A stretch of 48,736 bases of DNA, taken from the IMG/VR virus record IMGVR_UViG_3300011440_000008, positions 1 to 48,736 of that record, one strand, 5' to 3'. The notes beneath the pieces are model-generated. The model was not told the DNA's origin. It saw only the letters and a list, made by a program, of their open reading frames with translations, and did not search any database. Made by a program: the position numbers and the translations under genes. Below are positions 25,461-33,282 of this stretch, in pieces; position 1 is the stretch's first letter, and each line of letters opens with the position of its first letter. This stretch comes from a virus.

Positions 25461-25766
25461 CTACTTCTTCCGACGTACCTTGTCGGCAATACCGCCGGGC
25501 TTGAAGAATGCGTCGTTGAGTGCCCTGTTCGCAGCTTGAAGTGCAGCCTTGTCTATGGACTTCGATCGTTCGTCTTGGATGGCCTCCTTTACTTCCTTGG
25601 CCATCTGCTTCTTCACCTTCACCGGTGTGTTCTCTATCAGCGGTGCGTTCATCTTCCGGCAGTGCTTGATGCAGCCGTCCAGTAACGTCATCGCCTGATT
25701 GAGTCGCCGCTTCATCCGCCGCAGCGTTTCCAAGTTCGGTTCGTACACCGGCTTTCTCTTTGCCAT
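25461..25766 (-). CDS. Small basic hypothetical protein
   Basis: 101 residues, Lys/Arg-rich and helical (LETLRRMKRRLNQAMTLLDG; KQMAKEVKEAIQDERSK), ATG preceded by CAGGAGGCAGTA. It stands alone downstream of the terminator that closes the dUTPase operon, so it probably has its own promoter; no convincing -35/-10 pair was identified. The charge pattern suggests nucleic-acid or protein binding. Family unknown. Confidence 0.75.
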   Translation of the reverse strand: MAKRKPVYEPNLETLRRMKRRLNQAMTLLDGCIKHCRKMNAPLIENTPVKVKKQMAKEVKEAIQDERSKSIDKAALQAANRALNDAFFKPGGIADKVRRKK

Positions 25767-25878
25767 TACTGCCTCCTGAGTACCAATTTAGCAAACTCAC
25801 TTTTCAGGAACACGGCGTAGCGACGGTTATCAACAGGCGAAGTGTAATGACTGCATCATCGAAAATAAATTGCTTGAC

Positions 25879-25910
25879 AAAAAAGTGAGGCCGGGGAGTT
25901 ACCCCCGGCC
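25879..25910 (-). terminator. Rho-independent terminator of the replication operon
   Basis: Read on the minus strand: GGCCGGGG, loop of 6, CCCCGGCC, then TCACTTTTTTG. The 8-bp GC stem and T6 tract are canonical and face transcription coming from dUTPase. Confidence 0.85.
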
Positions 25911-25960
25911 CCACTGCTTCGTATCGGGCGAATCTTTAGGAGCCCTAAACCATGCGCCTC

Positions 25961-26521
25961 CTAGGTACGTGTGTTGGTGAGCCCACCAGAGGAACCGAAT
26001 CCAGCCTCTCCTCTGTCGGACTTGGAAAGTGACTCGGGTGCGTCCACTTCCTCCACCGTCACTGAGAGTAGAGGAAGCACCAGCAGTTGCGACAGACGCT
26101 CGTCACTGTTGACCGCCACAGAGCGTTTCGTGGGGTTGTAAACGACCGTCTGCACTTCGCCCCGGAAACCGGGGTCCAGAATCCCGATCATCACCAGTAA
26201 CCCTTTGTTCGGGAGAGTGGACGATCGGGGTACGACTATGCCGAACGTACCGATGGGTACTTCGACAGCGATGTTGTGCGGGAGTCGGACGGTGGCGCCG
26301 GGCATCACGAGTTGGTACTGGGAGACTTCAAGATCGAGTCCTGCGTCTCCCTTGTACTGTCGGCGCGGGAGTTTTCCGCTCTTGCTGTCCGGGCCTTGCG
26401 CTCGGCCGGTTGCGGGGTCCGACTTGGTTATTCGGATTCTGGCCACGCGCAGGACCGGTGGTTTCAGGTTGATTGCGGAAGTCCCCTGGCCCTGGCCCTC
26501 CTTCTGCTGAGGATCTGCCAT
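25961..26521 (-). CDS. dut: dUTP pyrophosphatase (dUTPase)
   Basis: Hydrolyses dUTP to dUMP and pyrophosphate, keeping uracil out of DNA and feeding dTMP synthesis. All five motifs of the trimeric family are present: DAGLDL (59-64), PRSS (98-101), GILDPGFRGE (113-122), ERLSQL (141-146) and RGEAGFGSSG (170-179). 186 residues from ATG 26521, chosen for GAAGGAG upstream; an in-frame ATG at 26554 lacks one. The N-terminal 50 residues are an extension overlapped by another ORF. It fits with the uracil-glycosylase-like domain on the polymerase. Confidence 0.95.
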   Translation of the reverse strand: MADPQQKEGQGQGTSAINLKPPVLRVARIRITKSDPATGRAQGPDSKSGKLPRRQYKGDAGLDLEVSQYQLVMPGATVRLPHNIAVEVPIGTFGIVVPRSSTLPNKGLLVMIGILDPGFRGEVQTVVYNPTKRSVAVNSDERLSQLLVLPLLSVTVEEVDAPESLSKSDRGEAGFGSSGGLTNTRT

Positions 26522-26681
26522 TAGCACTCTCCTTCGCGTCCAATGATCTGGCAATACGCTCTAACGCGGACGCGATCCGATCGAGCGCTAAGGAACAACG
26601 GTCGTGAGAGACGGCTAAGGCGCGATGGGCCTCGACGAAGGACTGAGCCGCCTGTACGAATTGAAGAAGCTGGTAGGACAC
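26328..26681 (-). CDS. Small helical protein overlapping the dUTPase gene
   Basis: 117 residues, GTG start 7 bases after the preceding stop. Residues 1-52 are strongly helical and gene-like (CSLALDRIASALERIARSL), the style of many short phage proteins. From residue 54 on it overlaps the first 194 bases of dUTPase in another frame and becomes Pro/Gly/Arg-rich, which may be non-functional tail sequence. The N-terminal part fills the otherwise empty gap 26522-26681, which argues that the ORF is real. Confidence 0.5.
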   Translation of the reverse strand: MSYQLLQFVQAAQSFVEAHRALAVSHDRCSLALDRIASALERIARSLDAKESANGRSSAEGGPGPGDFRNQPETTGPARGQNPNNQVGPRNRPSARPGQQERKTPAPTVQGRRRTRS

Positions 26682-26688
26682 TTGGTGA

Positions 26689-27084
26689 TTACTGCTTCTT
26701 GGCCGCGTCCACCCGAACGTGGTCGGCGTGGGGCACCCACTTCTCGCACGCCTTGATGATCTTGGGGTCCACGCCCTTCTCGATGAGCATTTCCTTGCTG
26801 AGCGCGACGTGTCCCGTCTTGACGATGCGAACCGGGTGCCCGTTGATGCGTACTCGCTCCACGTCGTTCTTTTCGAACAGGCCCATGATGTAGGTGGCGA
26901 GTTCCTTCTTCTGTGATTCGAGAGCCTTGGTCTGCTCGTGGAGGGCGGAGTAGCGATCGACGGCGTTCTCCAGTTTGCGCTTGTCCCGCTTGAGTTCCGG
27001 GTACTCGTCCAAGTCCTTCAGCGGTTCCTTCTTGTCCTCGTTTTCGTCAGGCGGGGCGAACTGCTTGACTTTCGTCTTAGCCAT
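26689..27084 (-). CDS. Hypothetical coiled-coil protein
   Basis: 131 residues with a long charged coiled coil (ALHEQTKALESQKKELATYI) followed by a compact C-terminal domain including VERVRINGHPVRIVKTGHVALSKEM. The layout resembles small phage proteins found beside recombination genes, such as siphovirus Gam/Erf-neighbour families, but no specific match is claimed. Overlaps the upstream gene by 8 bases. Confidence 0.8.
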   Translation of the reverse strand: MAKTKVKQFAPPDENEDKKEPLKDLDEYPELKRDKRKLENAVDRYSALHEQTKALESQKKELATYIMGLFEKNDVERVRINGHPVRIVKTGHVALSKEMLIEKGVDPKIIKACEKWVPHADHVRVDAAKKQ

Positions 27085-27289
27085 GATTGGCTCTCCTGTC
27101 GTCGGCTAGTGGTTCTCCCCAAGTGAGCAGTTGCTTGAGCGAGTTGAACGGTTGGCCGAAGGGGAGGTAAGGGTGGATGGAGCGAATGATGATGACGGCG
27201 AAGTGATCGTTGGTGAAGTCAACAGTGCCGCGGAAGGAACCTTCCGTTTCGTGTTTGAAGTCGTAGGTACGGCCTACTTGCAGATCCAT
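27077..27289 (-). CDS. Small beta-rich hypothetical protein
   Basis: 70 residues from ATG 27289 (TTG at 27301 is an alternative). Sequence MDLQVGRTYDFKHETEGSFRG and DFTNDHFAVIIIRS suggests a small Sm/SH3-like barrel. No clear ribosome-binding site: a perfect hairpin (27300-27331) ends 11 bases before the ATG. Confidence 0.65.
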   Translation of the reverse strand: MDLQVGRTYDFKHETEGSFRGTVDFTNDHFAVIIIRSIHPYLPFGQPFNSLKQLLTWGEPLADDRRANHG

Positions 27290-27299
27290 AAGAAAGGAC

Positions 27300-27331
27300 A
27301 AAGGGCGTGCCTATGTGAGCGCACGCCCTTT
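27300..27331 (-). terminator. Hairpin, probable terminator or leader structure
   Basis: AAAGGGCGTGC / GCACGCCCTTT, 11-bp perfect stem with 10-base loop, between the stop at 27336 and the start at 27289. On the minus strand it is followed by GTCCTTTCTT, a weak T-rich tail. It may reduce read-through or control the downstream start. Confidence 0.65.
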
Positions 27332-27335
27332 GCTC

Positions 27336-27692
27336 CTAGCCGTCGTAGTCGTCATCGTCGTTCACGACCGGAACTTCCTCTTCCCTCTCGCTGTGGGTGG
27401 TGATGACCTTGGTCCATGAGTACTGGTTGTAGTGCGCGGTCTCCTTGTTGTTCTGCTCGATAGTGAGCACGCCGTTATTGTTGACCATGGTGTCCAACCG
27501 GTCACCATCGAATTCGGTAGGGGAAGGCTGCACGGCCCTCATGCTGCCGTCCGTGGCGCCCTCGATGGGCTCGCTGGCCAGGGGGTGATGCACCACGACG
27601 TGACTGGTGCGAATCTTCCTGATCCGCGTCTTGGGCTTGTCGGGCTCCTCCGTGATGGGCTCCTTGGCCTTCTTATTGTTCAGCACTGCCAT
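27336..27692 (-). CDS. Hypothetical protein with acidic tail
   Basis: 118 residues with CTGGAGGATGAC before the ATG. Basic N-terminus (NNKKAKEP, RIRKIRTSHVVVHH), beta-rich centre and an acidic end VVNDDDDYDG. It has its own candidate promoter (27725-27753) and terminator-like hairpin, so it may be expressed as a separate unit at higher level. Function unknown. Confidence 0.75.
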   Translation of the reverse strand: MAVLNNKKAKEPITEEPDKPKTRIRKIRTSHVVVHHPLASEPIEGATDGSMRAVQPSPTEFDGDRLDTMVNNNGVLTIEQNNKETAHYNQYSWTKVITTHSEREEEVPVVNDDDDYDG

Positions 27693-27724
27693 GTCATCCT
27701 CCAGTGGTAGTGGTAGTTGGTAAA

Positions 27725-27753
27725 TGCTAACAGGGGTCTTTACAGCTTGTCAA
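27725..27753 (-). promoter_or_regulatory. Candidate promoter with TTTACA dyad
   Basis: Minus strand: TTGACA (27753-27748), 17-bp spacer, TTAGCA (27730-27725). The -35 overlaps TTTACAGCTTGTCAA (27739-27753), a dyad also found in variants at 7745 and 42089, and a 9-bp inverted repeat AGGGGTCTT / AAGACCCCT surrounds it. Confidence 0.55.
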
Positions 27754-27964
27754 GACCCCTTAGTGCTCGGATCTGGCTAACGTAGCCGTCGCGTCGACGC
27801 TCACCTAGTAGCTCAGCCGCAGTGTCCTTGGCCAGACCGCATACGGCACAGCGGAAGCCGCCAAGGAAGTGGCGGATAGGGTGGTGGTACCGCAGGCCGA
27901 CGAAGCAGAGGAGGGCAGACCACCACAGCCACCGCGGGACGCGTACCACCACCCCAAGGGTCAT
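27740..27964 (-). CDS. Small membrane protein with CxxC
   Basis: 74 residues. Residues about 10-26 (RWLWWSALLCFVGLRYH) form one transmembrane segment with a basic flank; FRCAVCGLAKDTAAELLGERRR follows in the cytoplasm. ATGA-type overlap with the upstream gene supports translation. Could be a membrane-tethered zinc protein; role unknown. Confidence 0.65.
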   Translation of the reverse strand: MTLGVVVRVPRWLWWSALLCFVGLRYHHPIRHFLGGFRCAVCGLAKDTAAELLGERRRDGYVSQIRALRGLDKL

Positions 27965-28332
27965 TGAGGCTTACTGCCAGTGTGGAACGGCTGGAGGATC
28001 GGGGAGACGGGCGACGTGGGTGCTGTGTCCCGGTCTGATCCGATCGTCACGCCGTCCGATTCGAGGAACCGGGTGGTCTGCTGGTGCGCTTCGGCAATGG
28101 CCGAATCCAGCGAAGTGCCGGTACCGGTGAACTTGACTACCTTCTGGGTTTGCAGCGGGCCGGGTTGACCGCCCGTCATGGGGGAGGGTCCGAATTCGTG
28201 AGAGTTCACGAGGACTTCGACCTGTACGTTGTGCCACATGGGGAGACTCCTCATCAGTGTTTGGCCGAATGATGCACGCATCGCAGCCTTCTCGGCCGAT
28301 GTAAGGGTGCGGTGCTTTTGCTTTTTCTTCAT
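27961..28332 (-). CDS. Hypothetical protein
   Basis: 123 residues directly downstream of the polymerase (3-base gap). Very basic start (MKKKQKHRTLTSAEKAAMRA), then a region with HNVQVEVLVNSHEFG and a helical SLDSAIAEAHQQTTRFLES, ending in a Ser/Pro-rich tail. Position suggests a replication accessory role, but nothing in the sequence shows it. Confidence 0.75.
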   Translation of the reverse strand: MKKKQKHRTLTSAEKAAMRASFGQTLMRSLPMWHNVQVEVLVNSHEFGPSPMTGGQPGPLQTQKVVKFTGTGTSLDSAIAEAHQQTTRFLESDGVTIGSDRDTAPTSPVSPILQPFHTGSKPQ

Positions 28333-28335
28333 TGG

Positions 28336-30909
28336 TTATGACACCTTGACCATGGTACCCCAGTCGTAGCCAATCTTAGCTTCGACTTTGAGAGGCACGC
28401 TTAGTAAGGGTTGATCCATGGTCATCAAGTGGGTGATGACCGGTGCTACATCTTCACTGCCGTCTGGGATGGAGAACAGGAGTTCATCGTAAATCTGCAT
28501 CAGCGGTTGGACTTTGACTTCCGGGTTTTGGTCAATCCACTGTTGGATGCGGGCCATCGCGCGCTTGGTGAAGTAAGCGTTGCCCTCTTGGATCGGGTAG
28601 TTACCTGCGTGTCGCTCCGCTTCACTTCGGAGCGGATCGCGTGAATCAAGGTAGATGTTAGGAAGGTGGCGGATTCGCCCTGAAAGGCCACGGACAAATC
28701 CGTGCCGCCTAACTTCAGAAAACAGGTTCTCAAGCCAGGACCGCACACCAGAGTAAAGCCGGAACCACTCAGCAATGATACGACGGCATTTCCGTTCCGA
28801 CTTGTCAATGCCCGCTTCAAGCAACTCAGCACGGAGGCGGACCCAGGACATGCCGTAGAAGATGCCGAAGTTGATCGTCTTGGCGATGTATCGGGAAATG
28901 CCGAGTGCTTGGGCCGTTTTTTCATGTAGGTCTTCTCCTTTGCGGAAGGCCCGGAGCATTTCCTTGTCTTGGGATAAGTGAGCCCCGATACGAAGCTCGA
29001 TTTGACTGTAGTCACAGGAGAGGAGAATACGGCCATGGCGGGCGACGAACGCTTCCCTGATGCGTCGGCCAATCCTCGTGCGGACCGGTATGTTGAGAAG
29101 ATTCGGCTCTGACGTAGAGGGTCGTCCGGTGATGGTACCTTGCGTGTTGATCTTGCAGAAGATCGTCGGGTACTCATGGCCATCCTCGTCTAGCACCATG
29201 ACGGCGTGCTTTGGAATGCGATCGATGAAGGTGACGTTGGTATGGAGTTTCTTCCACGCGATGTACTCAGAGATGGAGTCGTGTTGGTCCTTCAGGAGTT
29301 CTAAGGTGTTCTCATCCACCTTCGGCCGGGGTGCTTTGGTAGTGCCACCGTCAGTCCACTTAATAGGCTTCAGGCCAACTTTCTCGTAAAGGAATTTGGC
29401 GAGTAGATCACCCGATGCGAGGTTGAAGTAGTGCCCGCCGTTCCACTTCTTGAGCCATGCCTTTGCGACATCGTCCCTGGCCTTCACCACTTCGGGCCTG
29501 ATGCGGGCGAAGTGGTCAAGGTCAATGGTCATGCCTGTAGTGGACATGGCGGCGAACATCGGGATGGCGTTAAGGTCTGTTTTGTAGGCTTCCTCTAAGC
29601 CTAGAGCCTGAATGCGTGGCCAGTAAATTGCTTTTAGGCGCCGAGTGCCATCCGCGTCTTCGCAAGCGTAAGGAATTAGCTTCGACTCAGGCGCGAGCGA
29701 TGGGTCGGAAACAGGGAACGCACCACACTTGCGTACAATCCTCTTGCGAATGTCCGGCCCCAGTTTTTCCCACCGGCCACTGAGACTAACCTTCTTCCCA
29801 GACGCGATTGCCGTGAGGATGGACTCCAGTCGAGTGCCAATTGCGTGCGGGCGATATAGGCGCTTCTTGCCCGTCTTCTTGTCGAATATCTTCCTGGGCT
29901 TGGACTTTCCCCATTTACGATCGGCCGCATTAACCAAGTACTCAAGACAGGCACGCCGATAGTACGGGCCAACAACCGATTCATACTCACTCATTTCCAT
30001 ATCGCAATGTCGGAAGGCGCCTTCCTTGAGCCCTGCCGGCTCACCAAGGAGTTTCGCCATCAGCATGGTGTCGTGGAAGGGGTATTGAGTCTTGCCGTAG
30101 TAATCCCAGGTGTACTTGCGGTGGAGTCGAATGCCCATCTTAGTAATGACGGGCATATCGTGCATGGAGTGGTGGTACGTTACTCCTTCGGGGAGGAAGT
30201 CGCCTTTCTTGATATCGGAAGCAAGTACAGCAAAGCCTTCGCCCGTGCGCGTTGAGTAAGAGAGGCAGTGGGGTCTATGGAGATAGCCTTCAGTATCAAC
30301 CGCTGGATCTGGACCCGTGATGAGCAGGGACGGTTTGCGTGAGTACGAACGTTCGGGGCAGGGGTCTTTGCGCTCTCGGGGGGTGAGTTCCCCTCTGACG
30401 TACAGAGCAAACTGCTTAACATCGTGGAAGCACTTGTCAGCATTCTCTGGATTGCGCATTCCTGATGCGGGGTGGTATGCGGCGATGACCCAAGCATCAC
30501 CATGCCCGTCAGGGTACGGCCACAGGAAGGGCAAGCCATGTGCGACTTCCAGTGATGGAAAGTCTGACCCAAGGAACCATTCACAAGCGTAACGACCGCA
30601 AGCGAGGATAAAGCGTGGCCGCACGGTTTCAAGATCACGTCGTAGGATGTGCTCATATCTTAGTATTTGCTCCTTGGTGGGCTTCTTGTCCTCGCGGGAG
30701 TCGGGGTGAAGGCGGCCTAACCACTTTGGGAAGACGTTGGTGACGAATAGACGGTGCCGCGGAAGACTGTTTACGAAGCAGTAAGTATCGAGGATGCGAC
30801 CGGACTTGCCCGCGAAGGGGTAGCCTGCTTCGTGTTCCCAGTAGGAAGGGCCTTCGCCAACAACCATGGGGGTGTTGTGAAGGCGGGGGCCGTTACCGGG
30901 GATTATCAT
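28336..30909 (-). CDS. polA: UDG-like domain fused to proofreading family A DNA polymerase
   Basis: 857 residues, replicative polymerase. Residues 1-175 resemble family 4 uracil-DNA glycosylase: VVGEGPSYWEHEAGYPFAGKSG (first half 16-27) and AAYHPAS (143-149). The four Fe-S Cys of that family are not all present. Residues about 195-430 are a 3'-5' exonuclease with VDTE (D205, E207), a HHSMHD segment and YACED. The polymerase has motif A DYSQIELR (near 631), motif B KTINFGIFYG (near 675) and motif C IYDEL (near 807), where the usual His is Tyr. Fused UDG-like domains are known in SPO1-type polymerases. Confidence 0.93.
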   Translation of the reverse strand: MIIPGNGPRLHNTPMVVGEGPSYWEHEAGYPFAGKSGRILDTYCFVNSLPRHRLFVTNVFPKWLGRLHPDSREDKKPTKEQILRYEHILRRDLETVRPRFILACGRYACEWFLGSDFPSLEVAHGLPFLWPYPDGHGDAWVIAAYHPASGMRNPENADKCFHDVKQFALYVRGELTPRERKDPCPERSYSRKPSLLITGPDPAVDTEGYLHRPHCLSYSTRTGEGFAVLASDIKKGDFLPEGVTYHHSMHDMPVITKMGIRLHRKYTWDYYGKTQYPFHDTMLMAKLLGEPAGLKEGAFRHCDMEMSEYESVVGPYYRRACLEYLVNAADRKWGKSKPRKIFDKKTGKKRLYRPHAIGTRLESILTAIASGKKVSLSGRWEKLGPDIRKRIVRKCGAFPVSDPSLAPESKLIPYACEDADGTRRLKAIYWPRIQALGLEEAYKTDLNAIPMFAAMSTTGMTIDLDHFARIRPEVVKARDDVAKAWLKKWNGGHYFNLASGDLLAKFLYEKVGLKPIKWTDGGTTKAPRPKVDENTLELLKDQHDSISEYIAWKKLHTNVTFIDRIPKHAVMVLDEDGHEYPTIFCKINTQGTITGRPSTSEPNLLNIPVRTRIGRRIREAFVARHGRILLSCDYSQIELRIGAHLSQDKEMLRAFRKGEDLHEKTAQALGISRYIAKTINFGIFYGMSWVRLRAELLEAGIDKSERKCRRIIAEWFRLYSGVRSWLENLFSEVRRHGFVRGLSGRIRHLPNIYLDSRDPLRSEAERHAGNYPIQEGNAYFTKRAMARIQQWIDQNPEVKVQPLMQIYDELLFSIPDGSEDVAPVITHLMTMDQPLLSVPLKVEAKIGYDWGTMVKVS

Positions 30910-30948
30910 TGGTGACGCTCAATTCCCCGCCAGTCTGATCTGCCATGG

Positions 30949-31026
30949 TTATCGGTACTCATCGAATGCCCGAAGGTAGGAGTACACGCTGCCTATTAAG
31001 ATCGGGAGCAAATCCAGAATGATCAC
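30949..31026 (-). CDS. Very small hydrophobic peptide
   Basis: 25 residues from GTG 31026, beginning MIILDLLPILIGSVYSYL, a single hydrophobic helix. Its GTGA overlaps the preceding stop, the coupling used throughout this operon. It fills an otherwise empty gap before the polymerase. A TGTACTC heptad on the minus strand (30986-30980) lies within it and could instead be part of a promoter for the polymerase. Confidence 0.35.
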   Translation of the reverse strand: MIILDLLPILIGSVYSYLRAFDEYR

Positions 31027-31202
31027 AGGGCCGGATCTTCCGGGGCCAGTAGGTCAAGTGCTACCTCTAGGCCGCACCTGAGCATGTCTACAGCACCGTT
31101 GCGCTGCTTCAAATCGGCATTGGGCGAGAGCAGATGGTATAGCCCGAATGCGATTTGGTTCGCGGCTGTTTTGATCTTATCTTTCCTGTCGTTCCTATCC
31201 AT
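31023..31202 (-). CDS. Small helical hypothetical protein
   Basis: 59 residues from ATG 31202, preferred over the start at 31229 because TGGAGGAATCAGCC precedes it. All-helical: KTAANQIAFGLYHLLSPNAD, then VDMLRCGLEVALDLL. No family recognised. Confidence 0.7.
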   Translation of the reverse strand: MDRNDRKDKIKTAANQIAFGLYHLLSPNADLKQRNGAVDMLRCGLEVALDLLAPEDPAL

Positions 31203-31413
31203 GGCTGATTCCTCCAAAGTCCCACTCATCGATCAGGAAGCCGATCCAGAACAGTTCCTCATCGGTAGGGGTGTGACCTTCCGGTACGGTCCACTCCCAC
31301 TGACGGCTCAGCTTGTAACCACGCTTCTCCAATTCGTGAATAGCATGCTTACAGCCGATATCAGGGAAGCGATCGGTGTACTTCTTACGGTCTTCGTCGC
31401 TAGCTTGTGGCAT
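31195..31413 (-). CDS. Small acidic hypothetical protein
   Basis: 72 residues, ATG start. Helical N-terminus (SDEDRKKYTDRFPDIGCKHA) and an aromatic acidic C-terminus with PTDEELFWIGFLIDEWDF. Overlaps the next gene by 8 bases. Function unknown. Confidence 0.7.
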   Translation of the reverse strand: MPQASDEDRKKYTDRFPDIGCKHAIHELEKRGYKLSRQWEWTVPEGHTPTDEELFWIGFLIDEWDFGGISHG

Positions 31414-31419
31414 TGGTTA

Positions 31420-31626
31420 TTAGTAAGGGTTAGGAGGACAAGGCCCCCAGTACTTCTTATCCGGTGGTTGCAGCGGCTTCACCTTATCTACGTTGCCCTT
31501 GCACCCGCAGACGTGACAGGCTTCAAAGTGATAAGCGAAGTTGACCCAGGCCATCCGGCCGCAGTGGCAGTAGAGGGTAGCGTTGTTGGTACCACCGGGG
31601 CGCCGGATGCCACGGTTGACAGTCAC
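31420..31626 (-). CDS. Small zinc-ribbon protein
   Basis: 68 residues. YCHCGRMAW and CHVCGCKG give Cys pairs at about 20/22 and 37/40, a zinc ribbon with one CxC knuckle. ATGA overlap with the upstream ERCC4 nuclease gene. May bind nucleic acid next to the nuclease; inference only. Confidence 0.75.
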   Translation of the reverse strand: MTVNRGIRRPGGTNNATLYCHCGRMAWVNFAYHFEACHVCGCKGNVDKVKPLQPPDKKYWGPCPPNPY

Positions 31627-32450
31627 TCGTCACCCCGCAGTGCTTTGTGTATGCGCTTCGCTGTCTTGACCCCTATCCGACGCTTGTTACCCTTGCGGTC
31701 GGTAGTGGTTATTTCTGACCAAGCCTTGATATCGGCACGGCTAAGGGCTCGGAGGCTCTTGTCGAGCGTAGCTCTACGGAATGCTTTAGCGACTGCAACG
31801 GATCGAGCCCAACCAATGCTGGGGAGACAGGACACCATGCGTCGGAACACGGTAGGAGTCCCAAGCATGAATCCGATATTGGTGGGGTGGTTGTCTTCCT
31901 GTGCGGGCAGGGTGAAGGTGGATTTGTGTGAGGGCCACGGCTTCTGCCACCACCAATACAAAGCAGAGATAAAGCCGACCGTATCAGGAAGGCCAGATGA
32001 AAAACGGACACGGATACGACGCTCAGGATGACTCTTGACATAGGCGTGCTCCAGGCTGAATAGGTAGCCTTGCAGCATTGGGTAGGTGATTGCGGCGCGG
32101 GTGGGGAGAAACATCCCAAGGTCTTTGCCGTTGGTGGATTTGAACGGCTTGAATTTCTCCAGGCCGGAGTGCTTGTTCGGTCGTATCGTAGCTTCGATCA
32201 GCAAGTAGGAGTACTTGTACCGCTTGAGCATTCCTGGGAGTTGATGGGTGACAAGTGTCTTGTCCGAGACGCGGCCGATGAGTTCGTCTAGCTTCTTGTA
32301 CTCGATGCCGACGCTGACTTCGCCGTGAGGACCGTTGCCGGTCCAAGCGAAGTCACCAAACTTCATACGCTTGGAGCGGACTGGGAGGCGCATCTGCTGT
32401 AGGTAAGGGATGAGTGGGCCTGAGCCCGCGCGGGGGTCAACGTAAATCAC
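31623..32450 (-). CDS. ERCC4/XPF-like structure-specific nuclease
   Basis: 275 residues, GTG start. N-terminal nuclease: D5, FGDFAW (31-36) and GIEYKKLDEL (49-58), the ERCC4 pattern GD...ERK..D with Tyr for Arg in the ERK triad. C-terminal helix-hairpin-helix pair: LPSIGWARSVAVAKAF and RRIGVKTAKRIHKAL. XPF/Mus81-family enzymes cut branched DNA such as flaps and Holliday-like junctions; here it probably resolves replication or recombination intermediates. Clustered with HNH, Sak4-like and Cas4-like genes. Confidence 0.85.
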   Translation of the reverse strand: MIYVDPRAGSGPLIPYLQQMRLPVRSKRMKFGDFAWTGNGPHGEVSVGIEYKKLDELIGRVSDKTLVTHQLPGMLKRYKYSYLLIEATIRPNKHSGLEKFKPFKSTNGKDLGMFLPTRAAITYPMLQGYLFSLEHAYVKSHPERRIRVRFSSGLPDTVGFISALYWWWQKPWPSHKSTFTLPAQEDNHPTNIGFMLGTPTVFRRMVSCLPSIGWARSVAVAKAFRRATLDKSLRALSRADIKAWSEITTTDRKGNKRRIGVKTAKRIHKALRGDE

Positions 32451-33010
32451 AACCGCCCCTGTCTGAAGCCATCAGAGGACCGCCACGCCAACCACAGGGC
32501 GCCTTGTAGATCGCACGGGCGCCAACCAATGCAGCGGGCGGCTTCGCGTATCGCCTCGGCCATCTGCTCAAATTCCCGTCGTGACAGAGTGGATTGGGTA
32601 AGCGGTCGGAGTTCATTCTTGAGCAGGTTGGCGATGTGCCCGTCCACGCACACGTCCCACGAGTTGCCACTGTCGTAGAGGAGACGGTAGAAGGAGCACG
32701 TCTTGGGGCCAGCGAGGACCGTTTCAGGATCGGCCCCGGCTAGGATCCACAGGGCCTTGATTACATCGCGGGTGTACGTGGCAACGCCATCGTCCTGGCC
32801 GCCCAGAATAGAAATGGTGGCGTTCATGTTCGTGCGCCACGAATTGTTAGGGGAGGTAGCAGCCATGACGCCGCAGCAGACGCGCATGGTTACGCTCCAC
32901 TCCTGCGAGACTTCACGGCACCAATTACTCATCCACCGCCAAACGTCCAGGCCGCGCTCCCGTTCCTCAATGGTACAGGAGTCAAACGCGGAGAGGGCGC
33001 GTTGGGCCAT
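32447..33010 (-). CDS. DUF7178-like helical protein
   Basis: 187 residues from ATG 33010 (TGATG overlap with HNH). I recognise the pattern of an actinophage family: an early VMAATSPNNSWRTNM, then LAGADPETVLAGPKTCSFY, DVCVDGHIANLL and a final LQGALWLAWRSS. To my recollection this is DUF7178, and its helical layout is reminiscent of HhH-GPD DNA glycosylases, though no catalytic site is proven. Position among nucleases agrees with a DNA-repair or modification-sensing role. Function remains inference. Confidence 0.75.
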   Translation of the reverse strand: MAQRALSAFDSCTIEERERGLDVWRWMSNWCREVSQEWSVTMRVCCGVMAATSPNNSWRTNMNATISILGGQDDGVATYTRDVIKALWILAGADPETVLAGPKTCSFYRLLYDSGNSWDVCVDGHIANLLKNELRPLTQSTLSRREFEQMAEAIREAARCIGWRPCDLQGALWLAWRSSDGFRQGRL

Positions 33011-33282
33011 CACAGATCGAGGAGGGCATGGCACTCGTGACAGAGAAGTACGTAGCACTGCGGGTGCCGTATAACGTCCAAATACACCGCGCGTGACCCA
33101 CGGTTCCGTCCGCATAGCCCGGTAGGCTTCCCCGGTAGGTGTGCGAATTCGAGCGGTCCCACTTTGCCCCGCAGTTTCTTCTTTGACCTTGTAACGCCGC
33201 ACTTCACGCACTTACCACCCCATTGACGTTTTAGTTTGCGTAGCTTCTCAGCGTAATCGTAGGACCGGAGCCCGAAGGTCAC
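33010..33282 (-). CDS. HNH endonuclease
   Basis: 90 residues, GTG start overlapping the previous stop (GTGA). CVKCG (25-29), GPLEFAHLPG with the likely catalytic His and YVLLCHECHALLD (C-terminal) form a zinc-stabilised HNH domain. Stand-alone small HNH proteins can be packaging-associated nucleases, homing endonucleases or repair nucleases; tight operon coupling argues against a recent homing insertion. Confidence 0.85.
   Translation of the reverse strand: MTFGLRSYDYAEKLRKLKRQWGGKCVKCGVTRSKKKLRGKVGPLEFAHLPGKPTGLCGRNRGSRAVYLDVIRHPQCYVLLCHECHALLDL

Noticed and set aside
30893-30946. 17-residue frame before the polymerase (MADQTGGELSVTNDNPR)
   Set aside because: Too short to judge, overlaps the polymerase start, and has no recognised relative; noted only.
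31084-32031. Plus-strand 315-residue frame
   Set aside because: Antisense to several well-coupled minus-strand genes including the ERCC4 nuclease; no start signal and unlikely composition.
32447-33211. Longer start (33211) for the DUF7178-like gene
   Set aside because: The first 67 residues are antisense-type sequence through the HNH gene in another frame; ATG 33010 has TGATG coupling.
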